Below, piece by piece: positions 29,277 to 38,254 of a stretch of 64,000 nucleotides of DNA. Below the pieces are notes generated by a model. The model was not told the origin of the DNA. It searched no databases and worked only from the letters and a program-made list of their open reading frames with translations. The stretch is from Bacteroidales bacterium (GTDB lineage Bacteria > Bacteroidota > Bacteroidia > Bacteroidales > UBA932): the NCBI GenBank assembly GCA_022653675.1, contig JALCST010000002.1, positions 186,001 through 250,000 of the forward strand, written 5' to 3'. Every line of letters starts with the position of its first letter. Position 1 is the stretch's first letter. The position numbers and the translations under genes are program-made.

Positions 29277-30503
29277 ATGGGAGAATCTTCGCGCCGCCAT
29301 GTGGGATATGTTGCCCCTGACCCGAATGCGATGGAGAATGCGGTACTCGTTGCCGTATCCACTCCTGACGTTACTTCAGATCAGACGTCAGAATATCTCG
29401 ATGAACTCGATTTCCTGGCGTTGACTGCCGGATTCCACAGCGTTAAACGCTTTACTCAGAATCTGGCTGTAGTCGATTCGCGTACCTATGTTGGGCGTGG
29501 AAAATGTGCCGAAATAGCTGCGTATCTTTCCGAGTCGGAGATCCAGGTGGCTATTTTCGACGATGAACTCACCCCTTCGCAACTGCGGAACCTCGATGAA
29601 AATCTCCGGGTCCGTATCTTGGACAGAACTTCGCTGATCCTCGAAATTTTCGCTTCTCGGGCCAAGACCGCCTATGCGAAAAAACAGGTTGAACTTGCCC
29701 AGTACCAATATCTTCTTCCCCGCCTTACGGGTATGTGGACTCATCTCGAGAGGCAAAGGGGAGGAAAAGGAGGGCTGAATATGAGAGGCCCTGGTGAGAG
29801 CCAACTCGAAGTCGACCACCGCATCATACTTGAAAAGATATCCAGACTTAAGGAAGAACTCGTAAGAATTGACCGCCAGATGGCGGCTCAAAGAGGAAAC
29901 AGGAAAGGTCTTGCCAGAATTTCGCTAGTCGGTTATACCAACGTTGGAAAGAGCACCATTATGAATTTGCTTGCCAAAAGCGACGTATTTGCTGAAAACA
30001 AGTTATTTGCTACGCTGGACACTACGGTTCGAAAAGTCGTGGTCGAAAACATTCCGTTCCTGCTTTCAGATACCGTAGGATTTATCAGGAAATTGCCAAC
30101 ACAGCTTATTGAGGCTTTCAAATCGACTCTAGACGAAGTGCGTGAAGCCGACATACTGATGCACGTTGTTGACATATCCCATCCCAATTTCGAGGATCAG
30201 GTAAAGGTCGTAAACTGTACCCTGCATGACATCGGCGTGAAAGATAAACCGGTTTATATGGTTTTCAATAAGATAGATGCATATAAACCTTTACCTCGCG
30301 ACGAGTTTGCTGTTACCGTGCCGGATCCCCGTTCAAGGACCCTCGAGGAACTCGAAAAATCCTGGATATCGGCCGAAAGCCAACCATGCATATTTATCTC
30401 GGCCAAAGACAAAATCCGGATCGACAAGCTCCGTTCTGACCTTTACCGGATGGTTGAGGAGGTTTATGCCGGGCGTTATCCTTTCGGTAATTTTCTCTGG
30501 TAA
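29277..30503 (+). CDS. hflX: Ribosome-splitting GTPase HflX
   Basis: A 408-residue GTPase. The N-terminal HflX domain (YVGRGKCAEIAAYL, AIFDDELTPSQLRNLDE) is followed by GGLNMRGPGESQLEVDHR and the G domain with GYTNVGKSTIMN (G1), DTVGFIRKLP (G3) and NKID (G4). HflX separates stalled 70S ribosomes under stress. The frame is open upstream inside sdhB, but ATG 29277, two bases after the sdhB stop, gives a normal N-terminus. A perfect hairpin terminator follows. Confidence 0.95.
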   Translation: MGESSRRHVGYVAPDPNAMENAVLVAVSTPDVTSDQTSEYLDELDFLALTAGFHSVKRFTQNLAVVDSRTYVGRGKCAEIAAYLSESEIQVAIFDDELTPSQLRNLDENLRVRILDRTSLILEIFASRAKTAYAKKQVELAQYQYLLPRLTGMWTHLERQRGGKGGLNMRGPGESQLEVDHRIILEKISRLKEELVRIDRQMAAQRGNRKGLARISLVGYTNVGKSTIMNLLAKSDVFAENKLFATLDTTVRKVVVENIPFLLSDTVGFIRKLPTQLIEAFKSTLDEVREADILMHVVDISHPNFEDQVKVVNCTLHDIGVKDKPVYMVFNKIDAYKPLPRDEFAVTVPDPRSRTLEELEKSWISAESQPCIFISAKDKIRIDKLRSDLYRMVEEVYAGRYPFGNFLW

Positions 30504-30537
30504 GGTTTCGCGTTGCCAGGTTTTTACGTATAATTAG

Positions 30538-30579
30538 CAAAAAAACAGGGTGGTTGCGATTCGCAACCACCCTGTTTTC
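30538..30579. terminator. Bidirectional terminator between hflX and tonB
   Basis: A near-perfect inverted repeat (ACAGGGTGGTTGCG / CGCAACCACCCTGT, loop of three) with A residues to the left and T residues to the right. It serves the converging hflX and tonB genes. Confidence 0.9.
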
Positions 30580-30595
30580 AATGTTTTTACCCAAA

Positions 30596-31294
30596 TTACC
30601 TAAGCTGGAAAATTACCGGGAACGTGTAAGAGACTTTTACTGCACGGTCACGTTGTCTGCCGGGTTTCCATTTTGGAGAACTCGAAACGACGCGTACGGC
30701 TTCCGCATCAAGAGAGGAGTCAACACCTCTCAGTACGGTTACATTGCTTACTGAACCATCGGTATTAACGGTAAACTGAAGGGTAACGCGTCCCTGGACT
30801 CCGTTTTCCTTAGCAGTTTCCGGATATTGCAGATTGGTGGCAACCCATTTTGAGAAGGTATTTGCATCACCACCCATAAAAGTAGGTTTTTCCTCTACCA
30901 ATGCGAAAGGAATGGCTTCCTCTTCGACGTCTTCGTCCTTGGGGCCGCCGCTTTCTGCTACGTAATCCATTACTTGGACTCCAAGATCCTTGTTGTCCTC
31001 TAGGTTTATGATATCCGTATTGACCTTTATGTTGTCATCGACGATATCGATCTGGTCAGACATCACCGGAACTTGCGGCGCAGCTGTAGGAGGGGGAGGA
31101 GTTTCATTTGTAATAGGAATGATTTCTTCCTCTGCTACGGCTTGGGTCCCGGTCAGCGCCTTTGTATCGATCTTATCTTTTGATCTGATTTGAAAAGCGC
31201 AGAATATCACTCCGAGAGCGATGATCATTCCTATTTCCCCGAATAGGAATTGTTTGTTTTTTAGGTCTGCTTTTGGTGTTTTCTTGGCTTCCAT
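30596..31294 (-). CDS. TonB-family energy transducer
   Basis: A 232-residue protein with one N-terminal transmembrane helix (residues of about 20-36, GMIIALGVIFCAFQI), a short proline-rich periplasmic linker (TPPPPTAAPQVP) and a C-terminal TonB domain (YPETAKENGVQGRVTLQFTV, AVRVVSSSPKWKPGRQRDR, VSYTFPVIF). It would transmit ion-motive force to TonB-dependent outer-membrane transporters. The linker is short for a protein spanning the periplasm. exbB and exbD are not adjacent, so it may be one of several TonB proteins. Confidence 0.9.
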   Translation of the reverse strand: MEAKKTPKADLKNKQFLFGEIGMIIALGVIFCAFQIRSKDKIDTKALTGTQAVAEEEIIPITNETPPPPTAAPQVPVMSDQIDIVDDNIKVNTDIINLEDNKDLGVQVMDYVAESGGPKDEDVEEEAIPFALVEEKPTFMGGDANTFSKWVATNLQYPETAKENGVQGRVTLQFTVNTDGSVSNVTVLRGVDSSLDAEAVRVVSSSPKWKPGRQRDRAVKVSYTFPVIFQLR

Positions 31295-31445
31295 ATTTCT
31301 ATATTGTTTATAATCCGCTTTATCGGCTTGTAAAGTTAGAAATAAAATTCAAAAATGTTCTCAAAATTGTTGAAAACTTTTTCCTTTCAGTTGAAAACTT
31401 GCAAAAATCCTGCCGCAGAACGTAATGTAATATTCTGAATTTAAT

Positions 31446-32387
31446 TTAAATAAGATTCATGTCGTGTAGGACGGAGTTGGTCTTTTTGACAGCTTCGGCG
31501 CTTTTGTTGAAGGCTTCCTTTTCTTCTTCAGTCAATGTGAAGTTCATGATCTTTTCGATTCCTTTTTTGCCTATCATGGCCGGTACCCCAATGCATATGT
31601 CCTTTTGGTTATATTCCCCGTTCAGATAGACGCTGCATGGGAAGATTTTCTTCTGGTCCAGTATGATGCTCTTGCACATCATCGCAATCGAGGATCCCGG
31701 TGCATACCATGCACTGGTGTTTAACATGCGGGTCAGGGTTGCCCCTCCGATCATCGTATTGTGTTTGATCTCTTCCAGTTTATCCTTCTTGAGCAGGTTC
31801 GTCACGGGTTCGCCTGCCAGGGTAGCCTTGCTTATGAGGGGAACCATGGTCGTGTCACTGTGGCCTCCGATGACCGTGCATTGGATATCGCTTTGAGCGC
31901 AGCCGAGTTCATTGGAAAGATAATATCTGAATCTGCTGCTGTCCAATGCTCCTCCCATTCCGAAAATACGCCCTTGCGGCAAATTTGTGATTTTATTTGC
32001 CAGGTATGTCATTGTATCCATCGGATTGGAAACAATGATAATCACCGCTTTAGGTGAATGTTTGAGCACATTTTCTATTACTTCCTTAACTATTCCGGCA
32101 TTCACTCCAATCAATTCTTCCCGGGTCATGCCGGGTTTTCTTGGAATACCTGATGTAACTACCACTATGTCGGATTTCTCCGTAGCCTTGTAGTCATTTG
32201 TGATACCTTTTATATTGCAATCGAACCCGTATTGTTTGGCCGACTGCATCATATCCGTCGCTTTTCCTTCCGCAAAGCCCTGCTTTATATCCAGAAGGAT
32301 TATCTCCGAGGCATAATTCATATGGGCAATGGCGTTTGCGCAAGTTGCCCCGACATTACCTGCACCGATTATAGAAATTTTACTCAT
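31446..32387 (-). CDS. mdh: Malate dehydrogenase
   Basis: A 313-residue NAD-dependent dehydrogenase of the LDH/MDH superfamily. The nucleotide-binding IIGAGNVGATCANAIA starts at residue 6, then VVVTSGIPRKPGMTREELI (loop with substrate arginines) and the catalytic IGGHSDTTMVPL. The arginine after the GIP motif favours malate dehydrogenase over lactate dehydrogenase. It would supply malate for fumarate production upstream of SdhAB. It diverges from ybeY. Confidence 0.95.
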   Translation of the reverse strand: MSKISIIGAGNVGATCANAIAHMNYASEIILLDIKQGFAEGKATDMMQSAKQYGFDCNIKGITNDYKATEKSDIVVVTSGIPRKPGMTREELIGVNAGIVKEVIENVLKHSPKAVIIIVSNPMDTMTYLANKITNLPQGRIFGMGGALDSSRFRYYLSNELGCAQSDIQCTVIGGHSDTTMVPLISKATLAGEPVTNLLKKDKLEEIKHNTMIGGATLTRMLNTSAWYAPGSSIAMMCKSIILDQKKIFPCSVYLNGEYNQKDICIGVPAMIGKKGIEKIMNFTLTEEEKEAFNKSAEAVKKTNSVLHDMNLI

Positions 32388-32401
32388 AATTTTATAATTG
32401 C

Positions 32402-32429
32402 TAAATTTGTAGTCCAGACTGCAAAGATA
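32402..32429. promoter_or_regulatory. Face-to-face -7 boxes for ybeY and mdh
   Basis: TAAATTTG on the + strand (32402-32409) points to ybeY, and TATCTTTG on the minus strand (32422-32429) points to mdh. Because each box lies on the far side of the other, the two transcripts should start within a few bases of each other and slightly overlap. Confidence 0.45.
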
Positions 32430-32448
32430 ACAACTAAATCAATATTCA

Positions 32449-32865
32449 ATGATTTCTTATTGCACTGAAGACTGTTCCTATGATTACCACGGATACCGCC
32501 GCGTTACTTCGCGATGGCTCAGGAAGGTCGCAAATGGTTATGGGAAAAGGATCGGAGACATCTCGATAGTGTTTTGTTCTGACGATTATCTGCTTCAGGT
32601 CAACCGGCAATATTTGAAGCACGATTTTTATACCGATGTCATAACTTTCGACTATTGTGATGGCGATACTGTCAGCGGCGATATATTGATTTCAGTCGAT
32701 ACCGTGCTTGCAAACTCCGTTACTTACGATTCTTCGTTTCCTGACGAATTGCATCGTGTAATTGTCCATGGCCTTTTGCATCTCATCGGATTCGATGACC
32801 ATACGCAGGAACAAACCGAGAAAATGAGAGAAGCCGAGGGCAATGCTCTTGCAATCTTTGCTTAA
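32449..32865 (+). CDS. ybeY: Endoribonuclease YbeY (16S rRNA maturation)
   Basis: A 138-residue zinc-dependent RNase needed for 16S rRNA processing and ribosome quality control. The metal-binding motif HGLLHLIGFDDH (His107, His111, His118) is present, as is the conserved YTDVITFDY. One extra residue lies before the third His compared with the common HGxLHLxGYDH form. It is 9 bases upstream of mnmG and probably co-transcribed. Confidence 0.93.
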   Translation: MISYCTEDCSYDYHGYRRVTSRWLRKVANGYGKRIGDISIVFCSDDYLLQVNRQYLKHDFYTDVITFDYCDGDTVSGDILISVDTVLANSVTYDSSFPDELHRVIVHGLLHLIGFDDHTQEQTEKMREAEGNALAIFA

Positions 32866-32874
32866 TGTTTTGTC

Positions 32875-34932
32875 ATGTCTTCATATAAGGATACTTACGA
32901 TGTAATAGTGGTTGGTGGAGGTCATGCGGGATGCGAGGCCGCCGCCGCTGCCGCCCATATGGGGGCAAGTGTCCTTTTTATTACCATGGACATGTTCAAG
33001 TTCGCTCAGATGTCGTGTAATCCCGCTATGGGGGGCATTGCAAAGGGACAGTTGATCAGGGAGGTCGATGCTCTCGGTGGCTGTTCCGGCATGGTAACCG
33101 ATGCTTCGACGGTCCAGTTCCGTATGCTTAACAAATCCAAAGGTCCTGCCGTATGGAGTCCGCGTGCACAATGCGATAAGGAGCAATTTTCCCTGAACTG
33201 GCGTTTTGTTCTCGAAAGCATTTCAGGATTAGATATTTGGCAGGATTCCGTGTCATCCATATCCCTCCGAGAATCGAAAATTTGCGGTGTACGTACTTCC
33301 ATGGGTGCTTCTTTCAATTCTCACAAGGTTATATTGACTGCCGGAACCTTCCTGAATGGCAAACTTTTCATCGGACGCCAATCGGGAGAAGGTGGAAGGG
33401 TAGGAGAGTTGTCTTCCCATGGATTGACCGAACAACTTGCCTCCCTTGGAATCCATACTGCCCGCATGAAGACCGGTACTCCTCCGAGACTTGATTCCAG
33501 AAGCATAGATTTTTCCCGCCTTACCCGTCAATCCGGTGACGAAGACGCTTCGCGTTTTTCTTTTCTTCCATTTCCGTCTGCAGTCCAGGCGGGCGTTCCT
33601 CAGAGGGATTGCTTCATAGTCCATACGAACCCGCGAGTCCACGACATTCTTCGTGAGGGGTTCATTGATTCCCCACTTTTCAACGGGATTATAAGGGGAG
33701 CCGGGCCCAGGTATTGCCCTTCCATAGAAGACAAGCTCCGACAGTTCCCGGGTCGTGACTCCCATCAGATATTTCTTGAGCCTGAGGGATGGAATACATG
33801 CGAATATTATCTCCAGGGATTTTCATCGTCTCTTCCTATGGAGATACAGCTCCGTGCGCTCCATGAAGTCGAAGGCCTTGAACATGCCGTCGTTTTTCGT
33901 CCCGCTTATGCCGTCGAGTATGATTATTTTGATCCTACACAACTTGATGCCACCCTTGAATCCAGGGTTGTTCCCGGATTGTACCTTGCGGGCCAGGTCA
34001 ACGGTACTACTGGTTATGAGGAAGCCGCAGCTCAAGGGCTTATGGCTGGAATCAATGCCGCCCTTTCGATTAGTGGCCGTGAACCGTTGGTTTTGAAGCG
34101 TGACGAGGCCTATATAGGAGTTCTAATAGACGATTTGATTACGAAGGGTGTCGATGAACCTTACCGTATGTTTACTTCACGTGCTGAATACAGGATTTTG
34201 CTCCGACAGGATAATGCTGATCATCGGTTAACCGGGATAGGTCATTCCATCGGTCTCGCTTCGGATTTCAGAATGAAGGTGATGGACCGGAAATACGGAA
34301 GCATCGATTCTTTGGTCAATGCTACCCATACTTCTTCCGTGAAGCCGGTTGATATAAATCCGTATCTCGAGTCGATCGGTTCCGCTCCTTTGAAAGAGGG
34401 GAAAAAGATAGCCGAAGTACTTACACATCCTGGTGCTCGTCTCAGGGATGTTCTATGTGGAACACTTTCCAAACCTGTTGCCTGTTGTGCCGATAACATA
34501 AGGGATTTTCTTGATTCATGGATAGGAAATAAGGTCATTTCTACTAAAGGGGTGAATTCCTCTTTTTCTCAATTCGATGATGCTTTGCCTTCTGAAATCT
34601 GTCTTCTTGCACGCATTCCTTACCGTCCATCTTATTCCTTCGATTCCGATGATCTTTATACTGAAATGTACGATGATTTGATTGACGATTCTGAGATCAA
34701 CATAAAATACCAGGGATATATTGAACGCGAAAGGATACTTGCAGATAAGATTAAGCGTCTCGAAGATTTGAAAATTCCAAGTGATTTCGATTACTCCAAA
34801 GTTGCCTCACTCACCATCGAATGTCGTCAGAAATTGATCAAATATAAACCCCGTACCATTGCGCAAGCTTCACGCATTTCCGGGGTTTCACCAGCCGATA
34901 TAGCTGTTCTTCTCATATGTTTCGGAAGGTAA
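32875..34932 (+). CDS. mnmG: tRNA uridine-5-carboxymethylaminomethyl modification enzyme MnmG (GidA)
   Basis: A 685-residue FAD enzyme that, with MnmE, modifies the wobble uridine of several tRNAs. The FAD-binding [19 protein letters not shown] is at the N-terminus, followed by [23 protein letters not shown] and [20 protein letters not shown]. The C-terminal signature is [17 protein letters not shown]. It is about 55 residues longer than the 629-residue Escherichia coli enzyme. The extra sequence sits near residues 530-590, just before the conserved [11 protein letters not shown] parS-like site follows the stop at once. Confidence 0.96.
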   Translation: MSSYKDTYDVIVVGGGHAGCEAAAAAAHMGASVLFITMDMFKFAQMSCNPAMGGIAKGQLIREVDALGGCSGMVTDASTVQFRMLNKSKGPAVWSPRAQCDKEQFSLNWRFVLESISGLDIWQDSVSSISLRESKICGVRTSMGASFNSHKVILTAGTFLNGKLFIGRQSGEGGRVGELSSHGLTEQLASLGIHTARMKTGTPPRLDSRSIDFSRLTRQSGDEDASRFSFLPFPSAVQAGVPQRDCFIVHTNPRVHDILREGFIDSPLFNGIIRGAGPRYCPSIEDKLRQFPGRDSHQIFLEPEGWNTCEYYLQGFSSSLPMEIQLRALHEVEGLEHAVVFRPAYAVEYDYFDPTQLDATLESRVVPGLYLAGQVNGTTGYEEAAAQGLMAGINAALSISGREPLVLKRDEAYIGVLIDDLITKGVDEPYRMFTSRAEYRILLRQDNADHRLTGIGHSIGLASDFRMKVMDRKYGSIDSLVNATHTSSVKPVDINPYLESIGSAPLKEGKKIAEVLTHPGARLRDVLCGTLSKPVACCADNIRDFLDSWIGNKVISTKGVNSSFSQFDDALPSEICLLARIPYRPSYSFDSDDLYTEMYDDLIDDSEINIKYQGYIERERILADKIKRLEDLKIPSDFDYSKVASLTIECRQKLIKYKPRTIAQASRISGVSPADIAVLLICFGR

Positions 34933-34936
34933 TTTG

Positions 34937-34952
34937 TGTTCCACGTGGAACG
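34937..34952. promoter_or_regulatory. parS-like chromosome segregation site
   Basis: TGTTCCACGTGGAACG contains the perfect 14-bp palindrome GTTCCACGTGGAAC, identical to the parS core bound by ParB in many bacteria, including pseudomonads. It occupies most of the 22-bp gap between the stop codons of mnmG and the GNAT gene. ParB/parS sites cluster near replication origins, which fits the candidate origin 9.3 kb away. parA and parB are not in the window. Confidence 0.8.
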
Positions 34953-34954
34953 AT

Positions 34955-35797
34955 TCATTCCATAGGGAAGGAGAATACGGTCTTTGGAGGGAGTCCGAAA
35001 TCCGGCGAAAGGGATCTTAAAAGGGCATAGGGAAGGGAGGTGTCATGCGGTTCAAGGGCAGAATCGTCCGGCAGGGAAAGTATGTATTCCAGTTCCCGTA
35101 TGGTCCATCTGAAATATCCTGTGAGAATAGTTTTCCCATTGGAATTCGTATGATCAATCGTATGTTTACGTTTGTAGTCTTTCCCGTCCGGAAATTCGAG
35201 AGCGATTCTTTTCCATGTGTTTTCCCTGAGAAAATAGAGTTGGGAAGCATCTAACCCGAGGGAGTGTACTTTCGATAGGCTTTCACAAAATGGGAGGGAT
35301 TCGGGAACCCTGAATATGTTTCCGGTAAAGCCGAGTTTACAATAATAACCTATCAGGTTCGGCTCCGCGGGACGTGTTATGAAATAACTCATACCAATTT
35401 TTCTCTCCGATTTGGCTGCTTCTTCAATCAGAAGTGTGGCATATCCGCGTTTCCTCCATTCGGGCAGGGTCGCGACACCATACAGATATCCACCGTCGAA
35501 TACGGATTCCGAATTGCATGAACGGTCGAAAACAACCAATTCCATAGGAAAAACATGGAGTGACGAGACGATCTCGTTATTCTTGTCCGCGAGAAATCTC
35601 TCTATCTCATCTGTCGGAGAGATGTTGTCCAGCCTTCTTATTTTCGGAAGGCATGGGCAGTTCTTGTCTTTTATGGCAATGAATGTGGATGCTGTTGGCA
35701 GGGCCTTTTCTGCAAAATGTTCGAAATAACTTTCGTCAGTTCCGAAGCATTCCTCCCATATTTTTTCGAGTTGCCTCAGGACCTCGTTTGCTTTCAT
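34955..35797 (-). CDS. GNAT-family N-acetyltransferase
   Basis: A 280-residue protein with the acetyl-CoA-binding GNAT core: GGYLYGVATLPEWRKRGYATLLIEEA (motif A with R-x-x-G-Y-A). ITRPAEPNLIGYYCKLGF is motif B. A C-terminal extension of about 100 residues may recognise the substrate, which is unknown. ATG 35797 is preferred; it follows the folK stop by a single base, so the two are coupled. The frame is open upstream to a TTG inside folK. Confidence 0.85.
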   Translation of the reverse strand: MKANEVLRQLEKIWEECFGTDESYFEHFAEKALPTASTFIAIKDKNCPCLPKIRRLDNISPTDEIERFLADKNNEIVSSLHVFPMELVVFDRSCNSESVFDGGYLYGVATLPEWRKRGYATLLIEEAAKSERKIGMSYFITRPAEPNLIGYYCKLGFTGNIFRVPESLPFCESLSKVHSLGLDASQLYFLRENTWKRIALEFPDGKDYKRKHTIDHTNSNGKTILTGYFRWTIRELEYILSLPDDSALEPHDTSLPYALLRSLSPDFGLPPKTVFSFPME

Positions 35798-35798
35798 G

Positions 35799-36212
35799 TT
35801 ACAATATGATTTTTGGGATGTCAAAGTGAACCGGATGTGGAATGGTAAGGTCGGGAGAATCCATTGTCACCGAATCGTAGCGTATTATGTCGATGTCGAT
35901 GATCCTGTTACTATAGATACGGTGTCCTTCCGAATCGTATTCTATGGTGTGATTCGGGCGTCCTAACGTGGTTTCTACTATCTTTATCAAACCGAGAAGC
36001 CGGTGTGGGGAAATGTCTGTGTCTCGTGCGGAGAATGCTACCAACTGGTTCAGGAAGTCAGGGGCATCGCCTTTGAAAAAACCATCGGCCTTTGTCTCTA
36101 CTATGGGATAGCAGAGGAAGCGTACATCGAGATTGTTCTGTAACATCATTCTCGCCTGAGCCAAATGAAGGGCGCGATCGCCCAGATTGGATCCGAGTGA
36201 CAGGTAAACCAT
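35799..36212 (-). CDS. folK: 6-hydroxymethyl-7,8-dihydropterin pyrophosphokinase
   Basis: A 137-residue HPPK that activates the pterin for folate synthesis. LSLGSNLGDR is the N-terminal signature, NRIIDIDIIRYD the ATP/Mg site (two Asp) and IPHP lies near the end. The C-terminus is short compared with the roughly 160 residues of the Escherichia coli enzyme. It lies between a SufT-like gene and an acetyltransferase gene and adds to the folate genes in the window. Confidence 0.92.
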   Translation of the reverse strand: MVYLSLGSNLGDRALHLAQARMMLQNNLDVRFLCYPIVETKADGFFKGDAPDFLNQLVAFSARDTDISPHRLLGLIKIVETTLGRPNHTIEYDSEGHRIYSNRIIDIDIIRYDSVTMDSPDLTIPHPVHFDIPKIIL

Positions 36213-36215
36213 TTC

Positions 36216-36572
36216 CTAAAGCATTCCTAGTTCCGCCAGGCCCTCTTCTGAAATACGGCTTTTGTCCCATTCGGGCTCGAAGACGAGCTCTATCGCACAA
36301 TTTTTGACACCCGAAGTCTGTGAGACCATTTCATTTACCTGTTCGAATAACATGTCGGCCATAGGACATCCCGGTGCTGTCAAGGTCATTTTTATATGTA
36401 CCTTTCCGTCATCATCGACCTTCAATTCATAAATCAGCCCGAGATCGTATATGTTCAGTGGAATTTCGGGGTCATAGATTGTTCTCAAGCCCTTTATGAT
36501 ATCTGCCGTGATTTTGTTCCTGTCGATCTTACCTGACGACTCCGGTTTCTTTTTCTGCGAATTCCAAAGCAT
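36216..36572 (-). CDS. MIP18/SufT-like Fe-S assembly protein (DUF59)
   Basis: A 118-residue protein with the DUF59/MIP18 core: ADIIKGLRTIYDPEIPLNIYDLGLIY, then LTAPGCPMADML. The invariant cysteine lies in PGCPM. Proteins of this family help deliver Fe-S clusters to target enzymes. Its start lies inside the end of sufE (44-base overlap) and it precedes folK by 3 bases. The divergent sufS makes a Fe-S role likely. Confidence 0.88.
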   Translation of the reverse strand: MLWNSQKKKPESSGKIDRNKITADIIKGLRTIYDPEIPLNIYDLGLIYELKVDDDGKVHIKMTLTAPGCPMADMLFEQVNEMVSQTSGVKNCAIELVFEPEWDKSRISEEGLAELGML

Positions 36573-36963
36573 ATTCCCTTATTTGTTTTATCATTGATAC
36601 GAGACCGTTTGCACGGGTCGGGGAGAGATTCTCCTTCAACCCGATTTTGTCTATGAATCCGAAATCCGACGACAATATCTCCTTGGGAGTCCTTCCGTTG
36701 TAAACACGGACCAGCAAGGCGATGATTCCCTTCGTTATTATTGCGTCGCTGTCGGCTTTGAAGTAAATCTTTCCATCCATATAACTCGGCGACAACCATA
36801 CGCGGCTCTGACATCCTTCAATCAGGTTGCTGTCGAGCTTGTCCTTTTCGTCTATGATCGGGAGCGATTTCCCGAGCTCGATTAGATATTCGTATTTGTC
36901 CAGCCAGTCGTCATAGACGGAAAATTCTTCGACGATGGCCCTTTCTTCTTCCTGCACTGACAT
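36529..36963 (-). CDS. sufE: Sulfur transfer protein SufE
   Basis: A 144-residue protein that accepts sulfur from SufS. The catalytic cysteine lies in LIEGCQSRVWLS; PLIDEKDKLDSN-type sequence and the C-terminal helices (SPTRANGLVSMIKQIREYALE) fit the family. ATG 36963 is chosen because MSVQEEERAIVEEF is a normal N-terminus and it lies just below its own -7 box. sufS diverges from it across only 29 bases. Confidence 0.94.
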   Translation of the reverse strand: MSVQEEERAIVEEFSVYDDWLDKYEYLIELGKSLPIIDEKDKLDSNLIEGCQSRVWLSPSYMDGKIYFKADSDAIITKGIIALLVRVYNGRTPKEILSSDFGFIDKIGLKENLSPTRANGLVSMIKQIREYALEFAEKETGVVR

Positions 36964-36971
36964 AATTACGG

Positions 36972-36988
36972 CAAATTTAGTATTTTTG
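36972..36988. promoter_or_regulatory. Back-to-back divergent promoters of sufE and sufS
   Basis: TAAATTTG on the minus strand (36972-36979) serves sufE, and TATTTTTG on the + strand (36981-36988) serves sufS. One base separates the two. The sufE box has a TTG at 37000-37002 on the minus strand with a 20-base spacer, inside the sufS coding sequence. The two polymerases could not bind together. Leaders would be about 4 bases for sufE and almost none for sufS. Confidence 0.55.
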
Positions 36989-36992
36989 TAAT

Positions 36993-38225
36993 ATGGATAC
37001 AATAGACAAGATACGTGCCCGTTTTCCTGCGTTGCAGCAGAGCGTTTATGGCAAGCCGCTGGTTTATTTTGACAATGCGGCTACTTCACAAAGACCGGAC
37101 ACGGTTCTGGTGATGCAGCAGGAAATGAGTTCCAGATTCAATGCCAACATCCATCGCGCGGTGCACTATCTCAGTTCCGTGGCTACCGATCGCTATGAGG
37201 CAGGTCGCGAAGCAGTACGCAAATACATTGATGCCGGTTCGCGTGAAGAGGTGGTGTTTACCTCCGGATGTACTGCTTCGCTTAACTTGGTTGCCACATG
37301 CTTTACCGAGCGTTATGTAGGAAAAGGCGATGTGGTTCTGATTTCGGGCGCAGAGCATCACTCTAATATCGTGCCCTGGCAGATGGCTTGCAGGCGTGTC
37401 GGCGCGGAGCTCAAGGTGTTTCCCGTACTGCCCGACGGCTCTCTCGACCTGGAAGCGTTGAAATCGATGCTCGACGTACAATATGCCGGAAGAGTTCGTA
37501 TAGTGGCTATGACCCAGATATCGAATGTGCTCGGCGTAGTCAACGACATAGCCGGGGCGGCAAGGATATGCCATGCCGCCGGCGTCCCGATACTTGTCGA
37601 CGGAGCGCAGGGAATAGTCCATTCTCCCGTTTCGGTAAGCAATGCGGATGTGGATTTCTTCGCTTTTTCGGGACATAAGGTTTATGCGCCGACAGGCATA
37701 GGGGTCCTTTACGGGAAGAAAAAATATCTCGAGGAAATGCCTCCATATATGGGTGGTGGAGATATGATTGATAAAGTAACTTACGAGAAGACGACATATG
37801 CTCCGCTGCCTTTGAAATATGAAGCGGGAACGGCCAATTTCGTGGCGGCTTCATGTTTGGCTCCGGCTATGGATTTTGCTGGTGAATGCGAGTCAGACAT
37901 CGATGTGAGGCGTTCCATGTCGTCCATGACCGATTATCTCATGACGGAGTTGCCGAAGATCGATGGGTTGACTATTTACGGCACCGCTGATGCAAAGGCG
38001 CCGGTGTTCTCGTTCGCAATTAAGGGTTGCCACCACGAGGATCTCGCACAGATAATGGATAAGATGGGCGTGGCGTTGCGCAGCGGGCATATGTGTGCTG
38101 AGCCGCTCATAAACTCTTTGGGCCACACCGGGCTGCTGCGCGCTTCGCTCGCTCCCTACAATACCATGGAGGAGTGCGAATATTTCATCGGTGCGCTTAA
38201 AAAAGCCGTTTCAATGTTGCGTTGA
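36993..38225 (+). CDS. sufS: Cysteine desulfurase SufS
   Basis: A 410-residue PLP enzyme that takes sulfur from cysteine for Fe-S cluster assembly. YFDNAATSQRP is the N-terminal signature, AEHHSNIVPW the cofactor region, FSGHKVYAP holds the PLP lysine and RSGHMCAEP holds the catalytic cysteine. The group II (SufS) loop length matches. sufBCD are not adjacent. The stop overlaps an in-frame-open region of ruvA, which follows closely. Confidence 0.96.
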   Translation: MDTIDKIRARFPALQQSVYGKPLVYFDNAATSQRPDTVLVMQQEMSSRFNANIHRAVHYLSSVATDRYEAGREAVRKYIDAGSREEVVFTSGCTASLNLVATCFTERYVGKGDVVLISGAEHHSNIVPWQMACRRVGAELKVFPVLPDGSLDLEALKSMLDVQYAGRVRIVAMTQISNVLGVVNDIAGAARICHAAGVPILVDGAQGIVHSPVSVSNADVDFFAFSGHKVYAPTGIGVLYGKKKYLEEMPPYMGGGDMIDKVTYEKTTYAPLPLKYEAGTANFVAASCLAPAMDFAGECESDIDVRRSMSSMTDYLMTELPKIDGLTIYGTADAKAPVFSFAIKGCHHEDLAQIMDKMGVALRSGHMCAEPLINSLGHTGLLRASLAPYNTMEECEYFIGALKKAVSMLR

Positions 38226-38254
38226 ACGTTTGGACGGAATCAATGTCATATGAT

